Origin: Ischnura elegans
Taxonomy: Eukaryota > Arthropoda > Insecta > Odonata > Coenagrionidae
Assembly (NCBI RefSeq): GCF_921293095.1
Contig: NC_060251.1
Coordinates: forward strand, 102,038,566-102,102,565
DNA: 64,000 bases
Direction of reading: 5' to 3'
Below, piece after piece: positions 36,190 to 47,215 of the stretch. The position numbers were made by a program, and so were the translations under genes. The first letter of the stretch is position 1; every line of letters starts with the position of its first letter. The notes beneath the pieces are model-generated. The model was given only the letters and a program-made list of their open reading frames with translations, did not search any database and was not told the DNA's origin.

Positions 36190-39100
36190 GCTTATGATGA
36201 TAATGACTTCACTTTCTACATTGTCCCTCATATCCACATCTGGAGCGCCTCAAGAAATATTATTCCTGTGCGTCAATTTTTATTTCATAAAAATCCAAAG
36301 TTTCAATTCGATCGATAAGTTTGAATTTTTTTAAACTATTAGATGAAACATGAGAGAAAATACAAAAAAATTACACGTAAGCTTTAGTAAATACATTCCT
36401 GTGTATGGTAGTTAAGTACTAGGGGAATAGGTATTTTAGTTTGTTAGTGAGGCAGTCTTTTACTTAAAAGTAACACGGCTTTCAGCATTCGATCTTAACT
36501 CCACGTAGCTTTGAGAGAAGACGTAGTTTCGAAACGAAATCCATCTTGCCCGGAAACTGAACGGACTGAGGCGCCTGGCGAGAAATGAAATTTTCTCCGG
36601 CCTTCCGTCTTCCGGCCAAGCGAGCGAAATGAAGCAATCAATCAGTGACTTCAACAGAAGTAAACAACGAGAGAGATGCAAGACCTTGAAACTCAAATAT
36701 AAGCAACAAGAGTTCCTCTAAATGGTTGGACGACTCTCTCAACAACTGCACGCATCTCTCCAATAATTCACCGGCCCTTACTCGAAATCCCACCAGGGCT
36801 CCTCCAGTCGAGAATAAACACGTCCCCAAGGCACATGAGAGGATATATCTATAAATAAGAAAACGCCAACCAGATGAATATCACCAATATAAAAATGCAA
36901 GAAATTCGCAGCGTCGATTTCTAGTGTAAAGAAAAAGAAAAAATGAAAACATCCAAAGAAAGTCACTATTTTGGTAATAAAAAATAAAATTAAAATGACT
37001 ATAAAATATCTATATATACATTATTTTGCCATTTGTAAAATCATTTCATCTACCCATTTTTGTCAACAATTATTAATTTTTAACAATAGTAGGTAGGTAC
37101 ATGAAAATGTGGGGTGAGTTTTTGACTCACTGGTACAGCATCTTGAAAAGTTCCTCCGGCGAGAACATTTCTCGTGGAAATCAGATAAAAATCAACGGAT
37201 TGGCAAAAGCATTTTATTGGAAATGTTTTCAGCAATAAAAAGTGCTGAAACGACTTTAATAATATGTACTCGCATCTAGGCGGGTTCCGTTACAATATTT
37301 TGTCGATTTCGATTCCTTGTTGAGTCCGTAGCTGCGCAAATAGGAATATCGGCGATTTAAACCGACAACCTCTTTTAAATAGGTGATTATTAAAAGAGAA
37401 GCAATCTCCAGGTGATTATGATAGAAATACATTTAGTGTTTCACGAATTACCCCAGCCTATATTTCCTTCCACACTGAACTTCCCTCTTAAATTCCTAAG
37501 TAAACCTATCCCCCTTTCATTTTCCTTTAATTCCTAACACCTTTCTCCCCACTACTCCCTGACCCAACAGTCCTTCCACTAATTAATGAAATGGCAAATA
37601 TCAACCGTGATCACGTCCACCATTTAAATCAGCTCATTTCCTAATCTGCAAATCAGATCACGCTTGATCAAAGAATTGCGAATCCAAGCGTATAATATAC
37701 TCGAGTCCCGTCAGGAACAAAAAATTAAGCAAGCTTTCTCCCTCCTAAGATTGGCTCCAATTTTTAATTCTTTATTTAAAATTGCAAATAGCTACCTCAA
37801 GGCACGGTTTCATTTCCTCCGCAGTCAATGAATTGCCAGGAAATATCGCTGCCGCTTGCATTTTTTCTCACTCAAATTTTACGTTATTACATTTTCGTCG
37901 AGAGTAGAGAAAAATATCTGCGCGTTTCTCCGCCGGCACCCCGAACAACTTTAAGGAGCTGAATACGAGACACCACCTTGCGAAATTAAAATCGGGACCA
38001 CACTACAGATGCGGGCGAAGCCGAAAAAAGTCAGGCGGAGGGTATTAATTTACAAGGAAGGAAATGAAACGCAAAATTGCGCAACGAATTATGATTGGCG
38101 AGGAGGCGAGGAATAACGCCAGAAAAAAGAACAATGAAAAAGACCGAAAAATTTGTATAGAATATAATGGTTATGTAAGCTATGTTCAAAGAATTTTTGA
38201 TGAAAAAAGTCTTGAAAAAAAAAACTCTTGAAAATATAATCGGGTCAATGACAAACAATCGATAATTTTTGGAATGAAGACGATCCATAGAAAAAACACT
38301 AACCAATGAAGAATAAGGTCTTTCGCGTAGTTTGGTGACATGAAAGAGTTTCCTTCATGACCAATACCTTGAGGAAATATTTCAAGAGGCTAATTTGGAT
38401 GTGATTCACTTAATATTGTACCTCCAAAACATTTTATTGTTGAATACACTGACTCCCATCTCTGTTGCACACGGTTTTGATCATCACCACACTTATAGAT
38501 GAAAACTAAAACACGAACACCTTATATTATATTGTTATGAGACCAGAAAATGGGGAGATCCTTGGCTTTGTAGACAGAATGTTAACCAACGGACCAACAA
38601 ATCTTGAATTCAAATCGTGCACATGACCCACAATATGTTATTCGGTACTGCGTAAAATTAGACCAAGTACCTACTCACCCCATAGGATGGATGAAATATC
38701 CGTTCGAACATCTATGAATTAAATAGACCTAGATTATATAGTTCCTTCTATTTACTTCTATGATGTATGAGGTAGATGCGATACTACGGTAAAATATTGG
38801 TCCCAACATGTTAACTTTTTTATGAGGAGTCGAGAGGAGCTTGCCTCGGATCACTAACGCCATATGTCTCATATAATTAACTCTGAACATGGTCAAACGG
38901 AAACAAACATTGAATGAATGGGCTTCTCAGGTGACAACTGAAAGGTGTGACATGATTAGTTCACGATTGTATTGGGACCGCCGCGCCAGCATCAACAGTA
39001 GCCTGTGAAAATAGCTTGATCCGTTACAAAATATGAACGAAGATTATTTCGTTTCAACATTGCAACAAAAATGTATCATGGTCAAATAAGAAGCGCAGAA

Positions 39101-40610
39101 TGTTTAGGAAACGTATTTGGTGCAAGACATACGTTGAGAGTATTTGAGTACGATGTATCCAGCTGATTGATCTGTTGCTAAGTTCAAGGAAAATAATGTC
39201 TAAAAGAAGTCTGGTTTTATCCAAAAGTTCAAAGTGCTATCCTGATAAAAAAATAAAAAATAATCGATTGAATTAATTTTACGGTTAAAGGAAAGGCTAA
39301 ATTTTTCAACGATTGGTCGCTCACATTCTATATTTGTCGAACAGTCGTGTAATTCTAACTCGCCCAATCTTTTATGTGATCTGGTAGTGAAATTTTCAAT
39401 TTTTAATTTGATTTTGTTTTGCTGTTTCTAAATTATTTCTTGCTTTGATTGATTTGATTGTTAGCATATTAAATAGATAAGAAGAGTGCAGTCGGTTGAT
39501 GAAATTTATGATAAAGCAAGATTGCGCGGTTAAATATTGATGAGTGAGCGCACATTCTGACGTCATCTCATGTCGTCTGCGTACATATCGAACACTGAAT
39601 GGACAAAGAAGTGGGTATCTTCGTTAAACACTCTAAACTTTTGCCGAAGTACAAAAACAAAATTTCCTGAATATTCCTCAGTGATTCCTCAAAGATATCA
39701 AGTATGAGACTAAATACATAAATAAATTTATAAAAAACAAGTAACACTCACTCCAACAGTAACTATTGCAGGAAAATCAATTACCACAATTCAATTATCG
39801 TCCAGCAAAATATTATTCACCCCCCATCAACAAAAAAATGTCAATTACAACTCCTAAAATAAATAAAATAGGTCTATCAAGAAAGGAAATAAAATACAAC
39901 TAGTGAATTTAAACCCTGGTTCAGAACGGGCATCCGCCGAACATTCACGACAGATGATTTTTTTTTAATCAGGATGGTTTTAAGAAAAATTAAAAGACTT
40001 TGCTTATTCTCCCGTAAATGTTCACGGTTCCCTGCAGAGGACGGTAGACATGACTAGAGAGGTAGTGAATTAAGAGCCAATATTGACATATCGACGCACA
40101 TTGAAAATTTCTATAACATTATTCCCTGAATATATAGGAAAATGAACGCTTATAACATTATTATCTACCACAAATGAGAAAGGAAATCTTCCTAGAGTTT
40201 TACCAACCTTATCCCTTCCGTGCAAATTCAAAATAAATTCTCAGTAAAATGCTGATAACAATTGCTTAAACAAAGATGAGAGCTACCGATGAACACTAAT
40301 CCAATCGTTATGATTTGTGCAGTTGTAATTTTGTGGCCTTGTGCAATGCATTCTTTACTTTTTTCATTCTTAATTGAACAAAAAAATTCAAAAGAAGAAT
40401 AGCAATTTGATAATATCGACGAATTATCAAATTTTTCGTCCAAAATTAATACAAATCACTTAGTAACCGTGGAAATTCGGAGCAGCACTTGAGACTGAAC
40501 GTGGTTTATGAGCACAACGATTGCTTGACCAAATGGAGGTATAACATTTTGCAATCAGCGACGCGCGTGATGTTAAAAAATGAAGATTAACCTATCCGTG
40601 ATTGGGTAAC
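36190..40610. other. Non-coding, nothing recognised
   Basis: A long AT-rich stretch with only short frames. A GC-moderate part at 36470-36830 contains overlapping minus-strand frames without a domain. TGACGTCA occurs at 39558. No tRNA, transposase or exon was found. Confidence 0.4.
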
Positions 40611-40614
40611 CATT

Positions 40615-40760
40615 CGGCCTCGGTGGCGGTGGGGTTAAGTCCTCGCCTGCCAAACCGTAGATTGCGGGTTCGAATCCCGCCTGGGTATGTGGTCCCCATC
40701 CAGGCAATGGATGTTTGTGTTGTGCTTTGTTAATCGTCCGACTTAAATGCCTTTAGTGCT
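40615..40760 (+). repeat. tRNA-derived SINE (family S, copy 3, longest)
   Basis: TGGCGGTGGGGTTAAGTCC (box A-like) and TGCGGGTTCGAATCCCGCC (box B), then TGGGTA and a short body TGTTTGTGTTGTGCTTTG ending in AT-rich sequence. It matches the copies at 8371 and 26282 in the head. It is the best-preserved copy in the window. Confidence 0.8.
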
Positions 40761-41485
40761 GTTTCCGGGGTAGTTGGATATAATTAAATAATCGTTTCAA
40801 CTCCACATCAAAGACCATTTTTTTCAAGTATTACTCTGGATTGTCTCTGACATCCTAAGACTTTCCCATACACATTCAGACATTGTTGCTCTCCCTTAAC
40901 GTAATTCACATTGATAATTATTGCCAGCGCCTCGATCCCATGTGGTTGACATTAGCAAAGATAGTTTTTAAACAGATTGAAAGGAGAAGGGTCATTCTAA
41001 AGATGGTAAAACTACAAATAAACTGAAATACTAAAAAAAAACATGGAATAATAAAAATTAAGTTTTCCAGGATAAAGAAAATATTGCGTTGATCAGACTA
41101 TCTACAATTTTTAAAATAATTACAAAATTCGATCAAAAAAATTTATTAGTTCTCAAATGAGTGATACATAAACAAAGTGCAGTATTATCACTTACCAGCT
41201 CATCAAAAGTCATAGTATAATACAGTGTATTCATTGTCGCCAATTGAAACGTGTTTCTTAATGAAAGTCAAACATCTGATGTAAACTTTCACCATGACTA
41301 ATTGACAGTAAAGTGTAGGTATATTTCCACACACTTAGCGATCCATTTCGAAGGTAGGCTTGAATATGCGAGGGTAGAATTTCAGCGGATTACGCCATAG
41401 GCGAGTCAACTCTTGGTTGAGAAACCGTCGGCTTCCCTTGAACCATCTCGTTCTGCGAGAATTCTTTCACTAGGAATTGCGACGG
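40761..41485. other. Non-coding, nothing recognised
   Basis: AT-rich sequence with no supported feature. Confidence 0.4.
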
Positions 41486-41489
41486 AATC

Positions 41490-41561
41490 GCGTATATTCG
41501 AAGCCGGTGCCCCCTGAACCAGGGACACAACACTCAAGCCACTCGGCCACACCAATATCCA
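41490..41561 (-). repeat. tRNA-like SINE head (Leu/Ser-like)
   Basis: The minus strand carries TGGCCGAGTGGCTTGAGTG, a good box A of the kind found in tRNA-Leu and tRNA-Ser, followed by a GGTTCAGGGGGCACCGGCTTCGAATAT part with a weak box B. Arms do not close properly, so it is a tRNA-derived repeat rather than a gene. Confidence 0.5.
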
Positions 41562-42084
41562 AATGAAAAGTTAGCGGCTTAAGAGAGATTTTTCCTGCTC
41601 CTGTTAGTGTACCGCTTGGGTGGTCAACCTTACAATACGCTTCGCCACCCTTCCGCGCTCAGACAAGAATACTTGAGGGCAACACACCCGCCGTTGTATG
41701 GGACGTAAGGGACGTAGCGTACGTCGCGACGCACAGTGGGCTCAAATCGAAAAAAGCTGGACAAAACCGCAAAAACGATTTCTTTGAGTGCGGAATTTGA
41801 AACTTTGCCCAGTTGTTGTCAATACATTAGTGCATTTTTTGCCGCAAACCGTTTCTCATAGGTTAATTATTTAAACAAATTACATGGCCTCAAAGTTGAA
41901 CAAATTTCATAAAAATTGCCCGCGTCGATTTTTTTTCGAAATTCAGTATGTTAAAATTAATGCCACACCTTCTGTAGTAATTAAATGGAAACCAAAATTT
42001 ACAATATTGTTGAGCGGTTTATTATCGTTAATTTTTGTCAACTTTAACGACTCAGTTGTAGTATTTGTGGCCAATACGATACAA

Positions 42085-42620
42085 AAATGACGGACCCTGT
42101 TTTTCGTCGAAATATTGTGTTCATGTAGGGTTTTAAAAAAAGGATTACCGAGTTACCTCGAGATATTTACACCGCATATACAACAAAGCACATATAGTGT
42201 GATACCAGAAGGACAACTGCGACCACCTGCGACGCCGAAATTAAGATCGATTTTTCGAACTTGCGGCACAGTTCACAGCTCGCTGTTGGCCACGGGGAAT
42301 ATCGTGCTCGACAGATGTTGGACCCTGAATCTTTTAAAGCAGATTAATTGTGTAAAAGCTATAATACTTTAGTGCCACATTTCATTTCCATTTCATACAA
42401 CCTATTTTTTTCACTTTCTTGCAATATTTATCGTCGATACAATACAAAATGGTGGACCCTGTTTTCTGACGAAATTTTGTGCCCATACGCGATTATAAAA
42501 AAAAGGATCACCTAGTTACCTCGAGATATTTACTCCACGTATACAACAAAACCTATAGATTATGATACCAGAAGGACAATTGCGACCACCTGCGACGCCG
42601 AAATTAAGATCGCAGGGGGC
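42085..42620 (+). repeat. Two-unit direct repeat, period about 360 bp
   Basis: Unit 1 (about 42085-42252) and unit 2 (about 42450-42613) share GGACCCTGTTTT, AGTTACCTCGAGATATTTAC, ATACAACAAA, GATACCAGAAGGACAA and the almost identical GCGACCACCTGCGACGCCGA then AATTAAGATCG. The end of the unit is best conserved. The frame at 42115-42372 crosses one unit but is not conserved in the other, so coding is unlikely. Confidence 0.8.
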
Positions 42621-42725
42621 AAGCACGCCACCTGTAATTTTCTCGGGGATGACCGAGGGTTCATTTAGCACAAATTTTTTATATTCCCGGTTCTTTCCGG
42701 CACCTTCTACCTATGGCGTTTAATG

Positions 42726-44075
42726 CAGGGATGGTTAGTAAAACGAAACGAAAATGTTTCGTTTCGACCCGGAGGGAAACGAAAATACGAGGCCTAGGTT
42801 AGGTTTCGTTCCCGCACGAAATTAAAAACACCAAGGAGTTAAGTTTCGACCGGGACGAAAATTTACTCCCAGGAACGAAACTAAATTAATCGAAATTCCG
42901 CCGCTCATAGCTAAGTTTTGATCCCAGAAGTTGAGTGGAGGGGGATAAGAGGGAGTAGTTTAGATACATTACGTTTGACATACGTGTAGAGAGGTTAAAA
43001 CATCGAGCTTAAAAATCGAATGGCCAGTTTGTGTTAACCGTTCTCCCGTTAATGGTAAAAATATGATTGCCCCATGGATCGGTAGGTCGAACCTCTACTC
43101 AGTGGCGGCGCGTGCGTATACGCATGTTAGCAAGTGCACACCCAAAGATGAATTAATTATAAAAGAAAACTATTCCTTTGCAACGCGAAGGATAAAAGTA
43201 CTGTCTGCATATGCAAGAAACATGAGCCTCCGAACGCTACAGCTATCTCCTTTTCGAATTCACCGCTCTACAAGTATGCGATCCCGTGGCATCATGCCGG
43301 GCGCATTTTCGGTCTGTGCGATCGCTTGAGGGAGCTCTGGCGGGACGAGGTAAGCGGGGGGGTATGTGCTGTTCAAAGGGGCGATGGGAGCAGACTCAAA
43401 ACCATGCGAATGCGCACGCGCATGTTTTTGGTGACTGACTAGCAGGTAGTGTAGTGGTGTAGCCGCCACCTACACTACCTGCGCCCAGGATCCTAGTCCG
43501 TCTACAGAGCCATCTGTATAGCCGTTTTCTACACTACTTCCTCATAGGGTGTAAGGAAAAGAGAATGAATTTCAACTACCGTCACTTGTAAAGGTGTGTT
43601 GGGAATAATTATTTTCATACATGCTAATATTATTTCTGTTCATGCAATTTTAAGGGTAGAGTGTACCAGTGATATGTTTTGCTTGCTATGTATTCTATTA
43701 CGACGAAATATGACGCTCATGGATTAGGATTAACATAATATAATTAAATCATCCTAAATCCGCTCTAATGCACACCCTAGATAAATTACCACCAGCCGCC
43801 ACTGCCTCTACTCCATTCAACCATACTTCGTTCTCGGTGTGTGGGTCGAAACTACACCGTTCGAAGGTGCGAAACATCATCGGCGTTTCGTTTCGTCCCC
43901 GAGTTTAACTTTAGTTTCAACCCGAAGTGGTTTTGACTCCGATTTCGTTTCGACCTTTAGTTCAGCTCCCCGGTTTTAAATCCATTTCGTTTCGTTTCTA
44001 AATTTCGCTCCTGAGAACGGAACTATTTAAATTTTACAGGTTTTGACTTTCTTTTAGTTTCTATTGCTATCCCTG
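42726..44075. mobile_element. hAT-like non-autonomous element with CGAAAC subterminal repeats
   Basis: The ends are CAGGGATGG at 42726 and its near-complement CTATCCCTG ending at 44075, the CAGGG ends typical of hAT transposons. Both subterminal regions are packed with GTTTCGTTTCG/CGAAACGAAA words (42738-42900 and 43845-44010), as in hAT transposase-binding regions. An 8-bp target-site duplication is not clear (GTTTAATG versus GTCATGAG), so the ends may be mutated. No transposase was recognised in the roughly 1.35 kb. Confidence 0.65.
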
Positions 44076-44730
44076 GTCATGAGTTTGAAATCTCCATAAA
44101 ACGGTTGAGAAATAGTCATCTCTGTACCCCCTCCCAATGAACCCAAAAATGCATTCCCCCTCCAAGTAATCCCCGAAAAAATACGCCTACATCTACGAGA
44201 TACCGTGCAAGCCACCACCAGGATGTGTGGCATGGGGTTATTCCACATTACTCTACCGAAAAAAATATTCTGTAGGCAGTCTCGTCAAATTCTGATGGGC
44301 AAGGGCCTAGTAGACAAATTCCGGGCACCTCCACAAATACAACATGACAAAAAGGCTAAACTCTTCATCTGGCTATATCGACAGTTCGATCATCTCTCCG
44401 TGAAAATATGTAATAGATTGCTCAGGAATAATTCGCAGTGACCAAATGCCGGGGCCAACACCCTTTAAGGTCTAAGGGACATAAGTATATGTTCCGAAGT
44501 TTTGAAATTATCTCAAAATTAAATGAGAAGGTGTATGAGTCATTGTAAAAATTTATTCTTTTAAATAATAGGCTGTTGGATTCTAGTTTCAAATTCTTTT
44601 TGTGGTATCCTATAGATATTGTAGTTTCTACATTGCAAAGTACTTCACTTGTAATGCTGTTTACGAAGTGTAAATTTGTTATGCATGATTAAAGGTTTTC
44701 CCGGCGTATCAGTTGCAGGAAATTTTCTCG
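44076..44730. other. Non-coding, nothing recognised
   Basis: A 78-codon plus-strand frame (44205-44441) overlaps a minus-strand frame. Neither has a recognisable domain. Confidence 0.35.
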
Positions 44731-44733
44731 GGT

Positions 44734-44925
44734 TTTCCACCGGTTGATGTCGTCCATGTCTCCCGACGTTTCGATCCGCGACTTTCGAATCTAACTATCA
44801 CATCCTCAACAACACATCCTCATTGATTTTCGGAAGATCCCCTGAGGATGATCAGCAAGTCGCGGATCGAAACGTCGGGAGACATGGACGACATCAACCG
44901 GTGGAAACCCGAGAAACTTTTCTGT
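44734..44925. repeat. Foldback of two head-to-head copies of the hairpin-motif element (locus 3)
   Basis: About 60 bp from TCTCGGGTTTTCCACCGGTT (44737) to CGATCCGCGACTT (44784) is the near-perfect complement of 44858-44918. The right copy contains CTGAGGA (44842-44848), T, a stem GATC-A-GC/GC-G-GATC around AAGTC, then GAAACGTCGG and ACCCGAGAAA. The left copy on the minus strand has TTGAGGATG and GAAACGTCGG with a longer, less regular stem. It is the same family as 28251-28335. Confidence 0.8.
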
Positions 44926-45113
44926 AAATTTGTTATTTTATAACGAATCGATTAGACGATATTTTTCATAGGACTTACGATTCTACCATTATGTGTACCT
45001 AGCCTGAGGAGTAGGCACGAAAAATTCCGAATTTGTGCTCTAATTTTCACAAAATTAGTTTTTTTACGTCAAGTGACACATATGCCCCTCAGAACTATTA
45101 GGGAGCGAGAATA

Positions 45114-45773
45114 GGGTGGTTTCCTATTATTTTTTATTGCCTAAATCGAAAGATTATTACTCCTGAAGTACGTATTTCACGCTTTTAGAATTTTACATGA
45201 CGATATCTATTTTTCGCGATTAAATGAAAAGTGAAAATTTTCAAGCACGCGAAAAAGCGACGCGTAAGTATGAATGCCGGGAAATCTCTCCGTGTGACGT
45301 ATTTCTGGTTCCCGCTGCCGCTCTGTAAGGTGACCTTGAGGCGAGTTGAGCGCTGATACGACGCAGGCTGCTAGTGGGTAGCTGAGTACCCTGCTGGCTG
45401 GTAGCGCTTGGCTTAAATAAGGATTATTAATACCTTATCAAATGAAGAAAACATTCCGACCTTAGCCAGTTTTAATAAATGATTATTAAGACATGTTTCC
45501 CTTAGCTCTGCGCCTCATGCATGCATTGGTAACCTCAGACGATGTATAACTCCTATCTTCTCGTATAGAAACTAGGTCCCTGTGACGTCACGTGGAGTGG
45601 CATCGCATGGGCGCCAATATGGCCTTTTTCAAATGAGGATAAAAATGGACCATTGCCATTCGTCTAAAACCGGTATTTCTAAAACGAAATAATTTGTATA
45701 TTATGAATACAGCAATGGTGGGTAACGAAACGCAATCAATGCCTTTCGTTTTCTTTGATGAAGGAAACTACCC
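45114..45773. mobile_element. TA-flanked MITE with GGGTGGTTTCC ends, copy 1
   Basis: It starts GGGTGGTTTCCTATTATTTT and ends GAAGGAAACTACCC, with TA directly outside both ends (45112-45113 and 45774-45775). The left two thirds match 47216-47690. The right third matches, in inverse orientation, 46667-46850. TA duplication and short inverted termini suggest a Tc1/mariner-type mobiliser. No ORF is present. Confidence 0.85.
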
Positions 45774-45897
45774 TATTAGTATTATTTCACATCCCAGACC
45801 ATAACTCAGAAACTATTATAGATATCGCTTTCATTTAAATGTTTTTGGAATCTACGCATCAATATTAGCCTAAAAACGCATTTATTTATGCAGTATA

Positions 45898-46430
45898 ATG
45901 GCTGCAATCCTTATGGATCTTAAAGAGATAAAACTGAAAACCAGACCAAACCTGTTACGAAAATTCAATAACAGTTTATTTAACGACGAAGTTAGCCATA
46001 TCTTACGAACGCCAACATACTACGGTATTTTGGCTCGTAAAAATAAAATAAGAGAAATATACTACAGAACGAATAGATTCATAATGTCGTTTATTCCACG
46101 ATCGATAAGAGACTATATCGGCAGCGTTGGGACTTACTAATAGGTTAGTTGACTTGTAGTGTTGCCTACTAACATGCATTTCTTAATGCATTTCTATGAA
46201 TTTTCCTTGTATTTCTAACAGCATGTTTAGCATGTTCTAGCCTCCTAGACAGTTTTCCTTTATGAGTAGTTGATAAGTTTTGCCTCTGTATGAATGTGGA
46301 AGTATTTTTTGCTAGTATGCGTAACATTTTTAAGGCTTTTTGGTGTGCATGTGGGAATCCTCTTGCACGCCGGTCATTGATCACCCCCTGCCAAACACCC
46401 TAGAGGCGGCTCGCGGGGCATTATGTAGAT
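45898..46430 (+). pseudogene. LINE 3' end: reverse-transcriptase C-terminus and 3' UTR
   Basis: An 80-codon frame ends in RTNRFIMSFIPRSIRDYI, which resembles the R-T-x-R-F-x-x-S-F-I-P terminus of CR1/jockey-like LINE ORF2 proteins. After the stop at 46138 comes a 3' UTR-like stretch ending in GGCTCGCGGGGCATTATGTAGATGTAA, a type of tail common to arthropod LINEs. Everything upstream is missing, and a MITE lies just 5', so this is a 5'-truncated copy. The class assignment is from the motif only. Confidence 0.5.
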
Positions 46431-46666
46431 GTAAAATCCTAATCACAGTATAATTATGGGAATTTTAATAAGTTTTCGAATGTAGCACTTGTATAGAGAC
46501 TTGATTAAAACCCGGATACTTATTCTTTGTTGATTATTTAATTTAATGGAAATTCAACTCCCAAAAAAATTAACATCACGAAAACAAATGTTTTCGATCA
46601 ACCAATTACACACATCTCGTATTATCGGATGCATTCATTTAAATCTTGGTCCCATGAAGAGTAATA

Positions 46667-46953
46667 GGGTAGTTTCCTTCATCAAAGAAAACGAAAGGCA
46701 TTGATTGCGATTCGTTACCCACCATTATAAAAATTATTTGGTTATAGAAATCCCAGTTTAGACGAATGTTAATGGTCAATTGTAGCCTCATTTAAAAAAG
46801 ACCAGATTGGCGCCCATGCGATGTCACTCCACGTGACGTCACTGAGACCTAGTTTCTATACGAGTAGATAGGGGTTTTACATCGTCTGAGGTTACCAATG
46901 CATGCATGAGGCACAGAGCTCAGGGAAGTATCTGTTAATAATCACCAAGAGGT
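46667..46953 (-). mobile_element. Partial MITE, copy 2 (inverted relative to copy 1)
   Basis: It starts at a TA (46665-46666) with GGGTAGTTTCCTTCATC, the complement of the right end of copy 1. It continues as its inverted match up to AATAATCACC at 46953, where similarity stops. The other terminus is absent or replaced by the palindromic segment that follows. Confidence 0.8.
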
Positions 46954-46956
46954 TTT

Positions 46957-47207
46957 AGTGAATTTTTTATAAATTCGGAAATAAGTGCAGATAATGGTTG
47001 GTGATGTACACAATTTTATGGCAAATGGATAGAAGTGAATCAGTAAATCTTTATATACATTATATAATAAGTAATTGTATATGCATAATATTTTATCAGT
47101 AATTCACTTGTATCTCTTTGCCATAGCAATATTGTGTACACCACCGACCATGACCTGCAATTATTTCCAAAATAAAAAAGTCACATGCTCCCTTTGGCTT
47201 CTAGGTT
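46957..47207. repeat. Palindromic segment between MITE copies
   Basis: The left half contains GCAGATAATGGTTGGTGATG then TACACAATTTTATGGCAAA. The right half contains the complement in TTTGCCATAGCAATATTGTG then TACACCACCGACCATGACCTGC. Pairing extends over about 110 bp per arm around an AT-rich centre near 47075. It sits exactly between MITE copies 2 and 3. Confidence 0.75.
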
Positions 47208-47215
47208 CCTCAATA

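Noticed and set aside
40615-40690. A tRNA gene at 40.6 kb
   Set aside because: Box A and box B are present, but the sequence is shared with two other non-tRNA copies and lacks an acceptor stem.
42115-42372. 85-codon frame across the direct repeat
   Set aside because: The second repeat unit does not preserve the frame.
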